A stretch of 46,497 nucleotides of DNA, from assembly GCA_015492495.1 (NCBI GenBank), contig WGEY01000057.1, forward strand, positions 1 to 46,497. The letters are read 5' to 3'. Under the pieces are notes generated by a model that saw only the letters and a program-made list of their open reading frames with translations, was not told where the DNA came from and did no database searches. This stretch comes from Deltaproteobacteria bacterium (lineage in GTDB: Bacteria > Desulfobacterota > GWC2-55-46 > DRQE01). The position numbers and the translations under genes were made by a program. Shown in pieces: positions 8,543 through 15,204 of this stretch (positions are counted from its first letter, which is position 1; every line of letters starts with the position of its first letter).

Positions 8543-8558
8543 TGCAAGGATTGTGCCA
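8543..8558 (-). promoter_or_regulatory. Sigma-54 (RpoN) promoter of the T_hemolysin-ligase-TPR-rSAM-SDR operon
   Basis: On the minus strand the sequence is TGGCACAATCCTTGCA, a full match to the -24/-12 consensus TGGCACRNNNNTTGCW. The start site would fall near 8531, about 48 nt before the ATG at 8483. The site sits in the gap between an NtrC-family activator gene (ends 8740) and the operon. An 11-bp dyad ATCCT-A-AGGAT at 8590-8600, about 60-70 bp upstream of the predicted start, is a possible but weak activator site. Confidence 0.85.
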
Positions 8559-8739
8559 CACTGTGTATATAACTTGGCGGATGGTATGAATCCTAAGGAT
8601 AACAAGAGGTTAGCACACCGACGGGCGTGGTTGTCTCGGGTGTCGGGCCGGATCTTGCCGGCGGGGGATACAGAAATCTGAATGTTCGTAAAAATTTTTG
8701 TATGGATGGTACGTCGGGATGGTCGAAGAGGCCGGCCTC

Positions 8740-10101
8740 CTACTGCAGGCCGTACTTGCCGAGCTTGTACTGTAGGCTTGCCGGGCTTATGCCGAGGATC
8801 CTGGCGGCCCTTGCCTGCACCCCGCCGGCCCTTTTCAGTGCTTCGCGGATGAGCTCCCTTTCGTAGTCCTCGACGATCTGCGGAAGGGGCTTTGAGAAGT
8901 CCACGGGCAACTTTGCTGCGGCTGAAGGCCCCTTTGCCCTGAGCTCGGCCGGCAGGTCGTCGATAGAGATCTCACCTGTGTTGCAGACAACCACCGCCCT
9001 CTCTATAACGTTCTTCAGTTCGCGCACATTGCCAGGCCAGCGGTACCTCTTCAGGCACTCTTCGACCTCAGGGGAGAAGGCCCTTATCTGCTTGCCGATC
9101 TCGGCCGTAAAGACATGGAGGAAGTGTTCGGCAAGCGGCAGTATGTCGTCTTCCCTCTCCCTCAGCGGCGGGATGTCTATTACGAAGACGTTCAACCTGT
9201 AGAAGAGATCCTCCCTGAAGGCCCCGGTCTCGACCAGCCTCCTGAGGTTCTGGTTGCTCGCCGCGATTATCCTCACGTCCACCTTTATAGGTGTGGTGCC
9301 CCCCAGCCTCTCGAAGGTCTGTTCCTGAAGGACCCTGAGCAGCCTTATCTGGAGCGCCTCGGATGTGTTTGATATTTCGTCGAGAAAGAGCGTTCCATTG
9401 TCGGCCAGCTCGAAGCGTCCCTTTTTTCTCGATACCGCCCCGGTGAAGGCCCCCTTTTCGTGGCCGAAGAGCTCGCTTTCGAGGAGTGTCTCCGTAAGCG
9501 CGCCGCAGTTTACAGCAACAAAGGACCTTTTGCTGCGCGGGCTCTTGCGGTGGATGAACCTGGCTACAAGCTCCTTGCCGGTGCCGCTTTCACCCTGTAC
9601 GAGGACCGTGGTCCTCGTGGGTGCGACCTGCTCGGCGAGGGAGGCTACCTTTTTCATAGGTCCGCTTGCGCATACGAACTCCTCGAAGCCGAGGCGGTGG
9701 GAGAGCTCCTGGGAAAGAAGGCTCTTTTCCGTAACGAGCTCGCTCATCTCTATCGCCCTCTTCACAACGAGCTTCAGCTCCTCGTTATGGAAGGGCTTGA
9801 GTATGTAGTGGTAGGCCCCTTCCCTCATCGCCTCCACCGCGGTCTCGATGGTGCCGAAGGCGGTCATGATTATGACCTGCAGGTCCGGTCTTCTCTGTTT
9901 TACGAGCTTGAGAAGCTCTATGCCGGAAAGCCCGGGCATCTTGAGGTCGGTTATCACGAGCTGGGGCTGCTCCTCCTCGACCATCTTTACGGCCTGGCGG
10001 GGGTCCTGGCAGGTGATGACGTTGTAGCCCTCGTCCGAAAGAAGTGTGTCCAGGACCAGGAGGTAGTTCTTCTCGTCGTCCACTATGAGTATGGTCTTCA
10101 T
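8740..10101 (-). CDS. NtrC-family sigma-54-dependent response regulator
   Basis: A 453-aa three-domain activator. The receiver domain (1-120) has acidic pair D8/D9, phosphoacceptor D52 (ITDLKMPG), T80 and K102. The AAA+ domain has Walker A GESGTGKE at 170-177, the sigma-54 contact loop GAFTGA at 217-222 and Walker B GTLFLDE at 236-242. The C-terminal Fis-type HTH is AARILGISPASLQYKL at about 433-448. On phosphorylation it should hydrolyse ATP to open sigma-54 promoters. Its ATG overlaps the kinase stop by 4 bp (ATGA). The nearest sigma-54 promoter is the one at 8543-8558, so the downstream operon is its most likely target. Family certain; target inferred from position. Confidence 0.95.
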   Translation of the reverse strand: MKTILIVDDEKNYLLVLDTLLSDEGYNVITCQDPRQAVKMVEEEQPQLVITDLKMPGLSGIELLKLVKQRRPDLQVIIMTAFGTIETAVEAMREGAYHYILKPFHNEELKLVVKRAIEMSELVTEKSLLSQELSHRLGFEEFVCASGPMKKVASLAEQVAPTRTTVLVQGESGTGKELVARFIHRKSPRSKRSFVAVNCGALTETLLESELFGHEKGAFTGAVSRKKGRFELADNGTLFLDEISNTSEALQIRLLRVLQEQTFERLGGTTPIKVDVRIIAASNQNLRRLVETGAFREDLFYRLNVFVIDIPPLREREDDILPLAEHFLHVFTAEIGKQIRAFSPEVEECLKRYRWPGNVRELKNVIERAVVVCNTGEISIDDLPAELRAKGPSAAAKLPVDFSKPLPQIVEDYERELIREALKRAGGVQARAARILGISPASLQYKLGKYGLQ

Positions 10102-11960
10102 GCCTTTACCTTTCCTTCGGAACCGCCCGTCCCTTCAGCATCTGCGGCTTGGTCCGCGTGTCTGCCGGAACGCAGGTCGTTCATGGGCAGGTATATCCTG
10201 AAGACCGTGCCGCTGGGACGGGCCTCCTCGATCTTCACCCAGCCGCCTAGCGCCTCGACTATGCGGTGGGCTATGGTAAGGCCCAGTCCGGTGCCCTTCT
10301 CCTTTGTGGTGAAGAAGGGGTTGAATATCCTGTCCCTCAGCTCCGGCGATATTCCCACACCGGTATCAGATACCGCAACGACCACGACATCGCTTCTTTT
10401 CGAAGGCTCCATGGGTGAGTACTCCACCGCCTTAGCCGTGGTTATGGCGAGCCTTCCTCCCCCTGGCATGGCCTGTGCGGCGTTTATGATTATATTTACA
10501 AGCACCTGCTGGAACTGGTTCCCGTCAGTATATATCGAGGGCAGCGCCGGGTCGAGCCTTTTTTCGACGGTTATGCCTTCCTTTGTTATTTGAGGTTCGA
10601 GCAAGGTGAGCACCTTGTCGACGGCGTCGTTGAGGTTGCACGGCTCCATCTGGGGCGGACCGGGTCTTGCGAACTTGAGGAAGGCCTCGAGCAGTTTTTC
10701 GAGCCTGCCCGCCTCTTCTGATATGGCGGAGGCGAGCCTTCCGGCGGCTTCGTTTGCGTCGAGCTTTTTCGTGAGTATCTCGGCCGAGCTCTTTATCACC
10801 CCGAGCGGGTTTTTCAGCTCGTGGGCCATGCCGGCCGAGAGCTCACCGAGCGCCGAGAGCCTGTCGGCCCTCCTCATGTCCTCCTCCATCTCGCGTATGC
10901 GCTGGATGTACCTCTTGACCTCCACGATCATGCGGTTGAAGGCCTCCGCGAGCCTGCCGACCTCGTCCGTGGTCGTGGCCTTGACGCTGAACGAGAAGTC
11001 CTTGGTATTGGCGATGTGTATGGCGGTCTCGGAGAGCTCCCTCAGGGGCCGGGCCGTTCTTCGGGCGAATGCCGTCACAAGCCCGAGTATGAAGATCACC
11101 CCGACCACTCCCGCCGCGATGCTGGCGCGTTCTATCTTCTTTATCGGGTAGAGGGCCTTCTCCTCTTCGACGGCTACGACCACGCTCCAGTCGAACCCCC
11201 TGAAGTCATAGTAACCCCTTGTGCGGGCGATGGCCGCTATGTGGCCCGCCACCTTGAGGCTCCCTTCCTCCTGCCCGCCCGCTGCGTCGAGCTTCATCTG
11301 CTCGAAGGGGCTTTTGTCGGGTGTGGCGGTTATGATGTTGCCGTGCCTGTCGAAGATCGCAACAAGGGTGGCATCCCTGCCGAGTGCTATCTTCTTGAGC
11401 CCCTCGACCTTGTAGTCGAGGAGCAGTGCGCCGATTATCTTCATTCCCAGGAATGGAGACCTCACCGGGACGGCGAAGGATATGACGGTGGAGCCGTCTA
11501 TCTCGGACGTATGCGTATCGAGCTCCACTATCTCGCCTGAAAGGACCCTTCCGAGCCATTTGAGGCGGGGCGTCTTTCCCGTGGCAGCGGGGTCGTTGGA
11601 GGCAACGATCCGGCCATCGAGGTTCAGGGCGTATATGTCGCCCTCGAGGGAGTAGTCCTTTACGAGGGACTCGAAGACATCGCTTATCCTCTTGTCGACG
11701 TCATCGGTCAGTATGTCCTTCATGACCTCGAGATCAGCCCATGCGAGGGCATTCGACCTTAGGAGCGAGGTCCTGGCGTCTATAGCGTCCCTCACCAGAC
11801 CGGTCTCGGTCCGGAGTCCCTTTACTATTTCGTTGTACAGGGCCTTTCTGGAGCTCTGGTAGAAGAAGATGCTCGCAAGTATGTACGGGACCATCGCCGC
11901 TGCCAGAAAGACCACGGTGGTCTTGAGTACCAGGTTCTCTTTTATCTTCTCAATTATCAC
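10098..11960 (-). CDS. Membrane sensor histidine kinase (periplasmic sensor, HAMP, HisKA)
   Basis: A 620-aa sensor. TM1 is at about 12-34, then a periplasmic domain of about 245 residues of dCache style (LNLDGRIVASNDP, IFDRHGNIITATPDKSP), TM2 at about 280-298 and a HAMP linker to about 350. The H-box is LGELSAGMAHELKNPLG with phospho-acceptor H380. The N-box NIIINAAQAM, DTGVGIS and GTGLGLTIAHRIVE form the ATPase domain. The start is a GTG at 11960, 7 bp after the PstS-like gene. It phosphorylates the NtrC-type regulator that follows with a 4-bp overlap. The dCache-like domain and the adjacent binding protein suggest a small periplasmic ligand, which is unknown. Confidence 0.94.
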   Translation of the reverse strand: MIIEKIKENLVLKTTVVFLAAAMVPYILASIFFYQSSRKALYNEIVKGLRTETGLVRDAIDARTSLLRSNALAWADLEVMKDILTDDVDKRISDVFESLVKDYSLEGDIYALNLDGRIVASNDPAATGKTPRLKWLGRVLSGEIVELDTHTSEIDGSTVISFAVPVRSPFLGMKIIGALLLDYKVEGLKKIALGRDATLVAIFDRHGNIITATPDKSPFEQMKLDAAGGQEEGSLKVAGHIAAIARTRGYYDFRGFDWSVVVAVEEEKALYPIKKIERASIAAGVVGVIFILGLVTAFARRTARPLRELSETAIHIANTKDFSFSVKATTTDEVGRLAEAFNRMIVEVKRYIQRIREMEEDMRRADRLSALGELSAGMAHELKNPLGVIKSSAEILTKKLDANEAAGRLASAISEEAGRLEKLLEAFLKFARPGPPQMEPCNLNDAVDKVLTLLEPQITKEGITVEKRLDPALPSIYTDGNQFQQVLVNIIINAAQAMPGGGRLAITTAKAVEYSPMEPSKRSDVVVVAVSDTGVGISPELRDRIFNPFFTTKEKGTGLGLTIAHRIVEALGGWVKIEEARPSGTVFRIYLPMNDLRSGRHADQAADAEGTGGSEGKVKA

Positions 11961-11967
11961 TCATCCA

Positions 11968-12399
11968 TCACTCTCTGGGTATGGTGAATATCACCTCTAT
12001 GCCGGGCTCGAGGCTTGACCTGCTTATATACCCCACGGCCCCGTCCACCTCCCTCACAAACCTTTTTACGGCCTCTTCGGACTCAACCACCACGGGCGGG
12101 TGCACGCCGTTGAAGTGGCGTTCGTTCCAGTATTCAACGAGGGCGCCATGGCTCCTTTTCAGTATCCTTTTCGTGAACGCCGCCCTCAGCGGATGGTTCG
12201 CGGGCAGGTTCACCGGGACGATCCTCTGCCCGTCGCTCCACAGTATCTTTCTCTTGAGGTATATCCTTTCGAGTGTCTTGGCGGTCACCCGGTCCGCCGG
12301 AGGACGGGCCGTAATCACCACTATCTCGTCGTCTGTCCCTGCAATGGAGGGGACCGCGGTGAGGAATGCAAGTATTATGACGAGCAGCGCCTTTTTCAT
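11968..12399 (-). CDS. Small PstS-like periplasmic substrate-binding protein
   Basis: A 143-aa protein with a signal peptide (KKALLVIILAFLTAVPSIAG) followed by a short PBP-like domain: TAKTLERIYLKRKILWSDGQ, then PVNLPANHPLRAAFTKRIL and YWNERHFNG, and ending VGYISRSSLEPGIEVIFTI. This is the compact single-lobe version of phosphate-type binding proteins often annotated as phosphate ABC transporter substrate-binding protein, but no ABC permease or ATPase is here. It lies 3 bp after the porin gene and 7 bp before the kinase. A sensory role, presenting ligand to the kinase, fits the context better than transport, but that is inference. Confidence 0.8.
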   Translation of the reverse strand: MKKALLVIILAFLTAVPSIAGTDDEIVVITARPPADRVTAKTLERIYLKRKILWSDGQRIVPVNLPANHPLRAAFTKRILKRSHGALVEYWNERHFNGVHPPVVVESEEAVKRFVREVDGAVGYISRSSLEPGIEVIFTIPRE

Positions 12400-12402
12400 G
12401 AT

Positions 12403-13476
12403 CTACAACAGGACGGAGAACGAGGCGAGAAAGCGGTCCGAGTCGTTGACGCCCTCTTCATCTTTCAACGTGAGGCTTCCGTTCCTGAACTGGTATTCGA
12501 CCTTGAAGACCACCTGTGGCAGGGGCTTGTAGACGCCGGCAAGGCTCAACGCCTTGTGGTCTCCTCTCCTCTTCCTCGACCTGAAGTACTCATGTCTCAG
12601 AACGAGGTGAAGGGAGTTGCTTTGGTGGTAGACCGCCTGCAGGTAATATCCGTACTCCTTCGTCCAGCCGCCGTTGCCTATGTCCACGCGGCTGAAGGTG
12701 GCCTCTCCCCTTAGCTCGACAGGCGATGTCTTGTAGGTAAGCTCCGCCCCGGTGAGGTACACCTTGTCGTTCACCTCGAGTTCCGTGTAATAGGCGAAGG
12801 GAATGCCCACTTCTAACCCTGGCGAGGCGAACCACTTTATCCGTGCGGCGTACATAAGATGTGTCTTGCGGAAGCCGGTCCTTTCGTTGATGCTTTCGTT
12901 GTTCTGGACAACGAACGAGTAGGCGAACTCCTCGTCCCCGGCTGTCACGTCGCCGAAGAGTTGTACGCCTGTTGTGAACTCTGGAAAGGCCGCATATGTT
13001 ACAACCGGCCTTGATGCGGTCCAGGTGAGAGGGTCGGCGTGTATTTCGTTCCATGTGCCGATCGGTGTGAGGAACTTTCCGATCCTTATGTTGAGTTTTT
13101 CCCTGTACAGGTGGTCAACATACAGCCGTTCTATCTGCCAGTTCTCCTGTGTCGACGGTTCGCCTTTTGTGGGCACCATGAAGAATCGGGCGTCTTCGAA
13201 CTCGGAAAACAGGCTCCACCTCTCCGAGAGGTCCCCGAATATGAAGATGCTCAGGTCGTCGAACCTGAAGACACCGTCCCTGTCCGTGCGGTCCTCAAAG
13301 CTCGAACTCAAATAGCCGCCGAGACGGAAGTCCGTTCTGGCTATCCTCATCCCTTCGCCGAGCCTGTACTCCCAAGGCGTGGATGATATGTCGCCTTCTT
13401 CTGCATGTACAGGCTGTGCCAAGGCGGTGAGCACGAATAATGCCGATAGGAACAGGGCGGTCCTGAAGGTGGGCAT
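12403..13476 (-). CDS. Outer-membrane porin-like beta-barrel protein
   Basis: A 357-aa protein with a signal peptide (RTALFLSALFVLTALAQ, cut after VHA) and a series of alternating amphipathic strands such as LNIRIGKFLTPIG, VELRGEATFSRVDIG and HLVLRHEYFRSRK. It ends FLASFSVLL, with a terminal hydrophobic residue as in barrels. It resembles phosphate/dicarboxylate-type porins (DcaP/OprP style) only loosely. The ATG at 13476 is preferred over a TTG at 13491 because AGAGGA lies 5-6 nt upstream. It heads the transcript porin, PstS-like protein, kinase, regulator, suggesting outer-membrane entry of the ligand that the downstream proteins sense. Confidence 0.75.
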   Translation of the reverse strand: MPTFRTALFLSALFVLTALAQPVHAEEGDISSTPWEYRLGEGMRIARTDFRLGGYLSSSFEDRTDRDGVFRFDDLSIFIFGDLSERWSLFSEFEDARFFMVPTKGEPSTQENWQIERLYVDHLYREKLNIRIGKFLTPIGTWNEIHADPLTWTASRPVVTYAAFPEFTTGVQLFGDVTAGDEEFAYSFVVQNNESINERTGFRKTHLMYAARIKWFASPGLEVGIPFAYYTELEVNDKVYLTGAELTYKTSPVELRGEATFSRVDIGNGGWTKEYGYYLQAVYHQSNSLHLVLRHEYFRSRKRRGDHKALSLAGVYKPLPQVVFKVEYQFRNGSLTLKDEEGVNDSDRFLASFSVLL

Positions 13477-13519
13477 GGCTTCCTCTCGCAAGAAATATTG
13501 TTTGTTAAATCAAATACTT

Positions 13520-13549
13520 AGTATAGCCGAGCGTATCGATGCGTGTCAA
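13520..13549 (-). promoter_or_regulatory. Sigma-70 promoter of the porin-PBP-kinase-regulator operon
   Basis: On the minus strand, -35 TTGACA (13544-13549) and -10 TATACT (13520-13525) are separated by 18 bp. The start of transcription would be near 13513, about 37 nt before the porin ATG. Confidence 0.8.
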
Positions 13550-13660
13550 CTCAAGTTTTCGGATGCCCATGGGGTGATGCACGGTGCTGTTAAAAAAGTG
13601 GGGTACGAAGCCCGTGGTATTTGTGGTAGAGTAATGCAAAAAACGGCGGGGGAGCGCACA

Positions 13661-14217
13661 GTGCCGGAGGTCGAGGGCGGTCATAAGGAGGGTAAGGGAT
13701 AGGCTCGTGGGCAGGACCATCATGGGTGTGGCCATCCCGGACAGTACGCTTACGACACTTTCCAGGCTCAGCCCGGCGGTTGGCAAGAGCATAAAGGCGG
13801 TACCACGCAGGGGCAAATACCATACTGCTTGAGCTGAGCGGGGGGATCATCCTGGTGATTCATCTGAGGATGACCGGGGATCTTCTCGTCGCCAGTGGCG
13901 TTGATGAGCCGTCCCTTCATACAAGGCTGACCCTCCGCCTGGGAAGGGGAGGCGTGTTGTTGTTCACGGACCCTCGGCGGCTCGGTACGGTGCATCTTTC
14001 GAGAAACGCACGATTCCGCGGCATACCAGCGCTTAGACGCATGGGGCCGGAGCCCCTTTCGGATGAGTTTACGTACGAAGCGTTCACCGAATGGCTTGCC
14101 CCGCATCGGCCGTCCGGGGGGCGCCAGGTAGGGTACTGCCCTGTGTGCGGCTGTGGACTCGACATGGTGAGGATACAATGGAGGTACTCTTACTTCTGCC
14201 CCAGGTGCCAGAGGTGA
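13661..14217 (+). pseudogene. mutM: Decayed mutM/fpg (formamidopyrimidine-DNA glycosylase)
   Basis: Three frames must be joined. GTG 13661 reads V-P-E-V-E, then an extra base near 13675 shifts into AVIRRVRDRLVGRTIMGVAI and KAVPRRGKYH. A second shift near 13825 restores LLELSGGIILVIHLRMTGDL, FTDPRRLGTVHL and MGPEPLSDEFTYEAF, all recognisable Fpg sequence. The text then jumps to the C-terminal zinc finger (GYCPVCGCGLD, SYFCPRCQR), skipping the helix-two-turn-helix region (the KALLLDQ...GNIYADEAL block of intact enzymes). The footprint is about 185 codons against the usual 270. An ORF from 13855 would encode only 120 aa without the catalytic N-terminus or H2TH, so the enzyme should be inactive. 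Confidence 0.8.
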
Positions 14218-14280
14218 TCCTGTTCGTAGATCATCTGTAGAAGCTTCTGAAACCTCTATCGCCAAAGGGGCCTTCCCGGT

Positions 14281-14309
14281 TTGACAACCCCCATGCGATG
14301 CTGTATATA
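14281..14309 (+). promoter_or_regulatory. Strong sigma-70 promoter upstream of the CRP-like regulator
   Basis: TTGACA at 14281-14286 and TATATA at 14304-14309 are spaced by exactly 17 bp. Transcription would begin near 14316, leaving about 217 nt of leader before the ATG at 14533. Confidence 0.8.
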
Positions 14310-14324
14310 AAAGGGGTCGCAGAT

Positions 14325-14474
14325 GACGGCGCGCTGTCCGCCGCCTGGGCTCTGGCAGGGGATACCGGGACTCCCGGTGTCTTGAAGCCCCCTCGAGCGG
14401 GTTCGGGGAATCTTCTCATGTTAAGGAATTATCTGGCTGAATTTCGCTCGCCAACCCCGAAGCGGGCTTAGGGG
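14325..14474 (+). ncRNA. Structured leader or small RNA with mutually exclusive helices
   Basis: Downstream of the 14281 promoter lie several helices. These are a 14-nt near-palindrome GACGGCGCGCTGTC (14325-14338), which could equally be an operator, and a 9-bp hairpin 14361-14369/14373-14381 with loop ACT. Two interleaved pairings follow: CGAGCG 14394-14399 with CGCTCG 14445-14450, and TTCGGGG 14402-14408 with CCCCGAA 14455-14461. In that order the last two form an H-type pseudoknot. Alternative CCCC/GGGG pairings (14388-14391/14405-14408 and 14455-14458/14471-14474) compete with it. No known RNA family was recognised. It may be a regulatory leader of the CRP-like gene or a stand-alone RNA. 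Confidence 0.35.
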
Positions 14475-14532
14475 AATGTGCTTGCGATGCATGTTCAACC
14501 GGTTCGTTTTCACCTTCATGCTACCTAATTAA

Positions 14533-15204
14533 ATGGCAGAAAAGGACTTCCGAGTAACAAAGTTCTTCAAGGGCGAGGTCATCTTCAGGGAAGGCACACC
14601 AGGCAACACCGCCTACATACTGAGGGACGGACGGGTCGAGATATCGATTCAGAGCCGCGGTGAAAAGACCGTTCTGGCGCTGATCGAACCCGTCAGTGTC
14701 TTCGGAGAGATGGCCATACTCCTTGAGGGCCACAGGAGGACCGCTACAGCAACGGCCGTGGAGTACGCAGAGGTCGTTGCGGTGGAGAGAGACGCCTTCC
14801 TGGACGCCCTGGACAGATCCCCCTCCATCATATCGAGTGTCATGTATGCCCTTGCCGAGAGGCTTCGCTCGACCACGGCCATGGTGGTCAGGGTTCCCGA
14901 TCTCGTTACAGGGATATGCGAGATACTGCACCTCGTCTCATGCCACACCGGTGAGATAAGGTACGGGATCACGGTAAACACCATAGCAAAGTTTTTCCAC
15001 GTGGGCGAGGAGCGGGTTGAGGAGGAGCTCAGGCTTCTTGAGGATATGAGGGTCCTCGAGCTGAAGATAAACCGGGACGGCGACAAGGTCATCGAGCTTT
15101 TACCCAAGGAGTTTTCCTTGCGCAGGATAGTGGAACTGTACCAGGCCGCCGGACGGAAGGCACCTAAAAAGCACTCTCAGCGGACGGACGATGGAACAGC
15201 GTGA
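14533..15204 (+). CDS. CRP/FNR-family cyclic-nucleotide-binding regulator
   Basis: A 223-aa protein. The N-terminal cNMP beta-roll (about 8-120) shows FFKGEVIFREGTPGNTAYIL and the phosphate-binding cassette FGEMAILLEGHRRTATATA. This is close to FGELALL-x-PRxA, but with His before the arginines, so nucleotide specificity is uncertain. The C-terminal winged-helix region includes ITVNTIAKFFHVGEERVEEE. No Shine-Dalgarno is evident before the ATG. The last 14 bp overlap the start of the NSS transporter gene, suggesting translational coupling and that it controls, or responds together with, that transporter. Confidence 0.85.
   Translation: MAEKDFRVTKFFKGEVIFREGTPGNTAYILRDGRVEISIQSRGEKTVLALIEPVSVFGEMAILLEGHRRTATATAVEYAEVVAVERDAFLDALDRSPSIISSVMYALAERLRSTTAMVVRVPDLVTGICEILHLVSCHTGEIRYGITVNTIAKFFHVGEERVEEELRLLEDMRVLELKINRDGDKVIELLPKEFSLRRIVELYQAAGRKAPKKHSQRTDDGTA

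Noticed and set aside
8640..8715. Rho-independent terminator after the NtrC-type regulator
   Set aside because: Only a 4-bp CCGG stem and an AAAAATTTTT palindrome are seen, without a proper GC stem plus T-tract.
9460..10593. 377-aa plus-strand ORF over the regulator and kinase genes
   Set aside because: Both genes on the minus strand are conserved family members; the long open frame is a by-product of GC-rich codon bias.
14325..14474. SRP RNA, tmRNA or RNase P RNA
   Set aside because: None of their diagnostic cores (for example the GGTCAGG/GGAAG SRP loop, the tmRNA tRNA-like end or the GAGGAAAGTC-type P RNA core) is visible.
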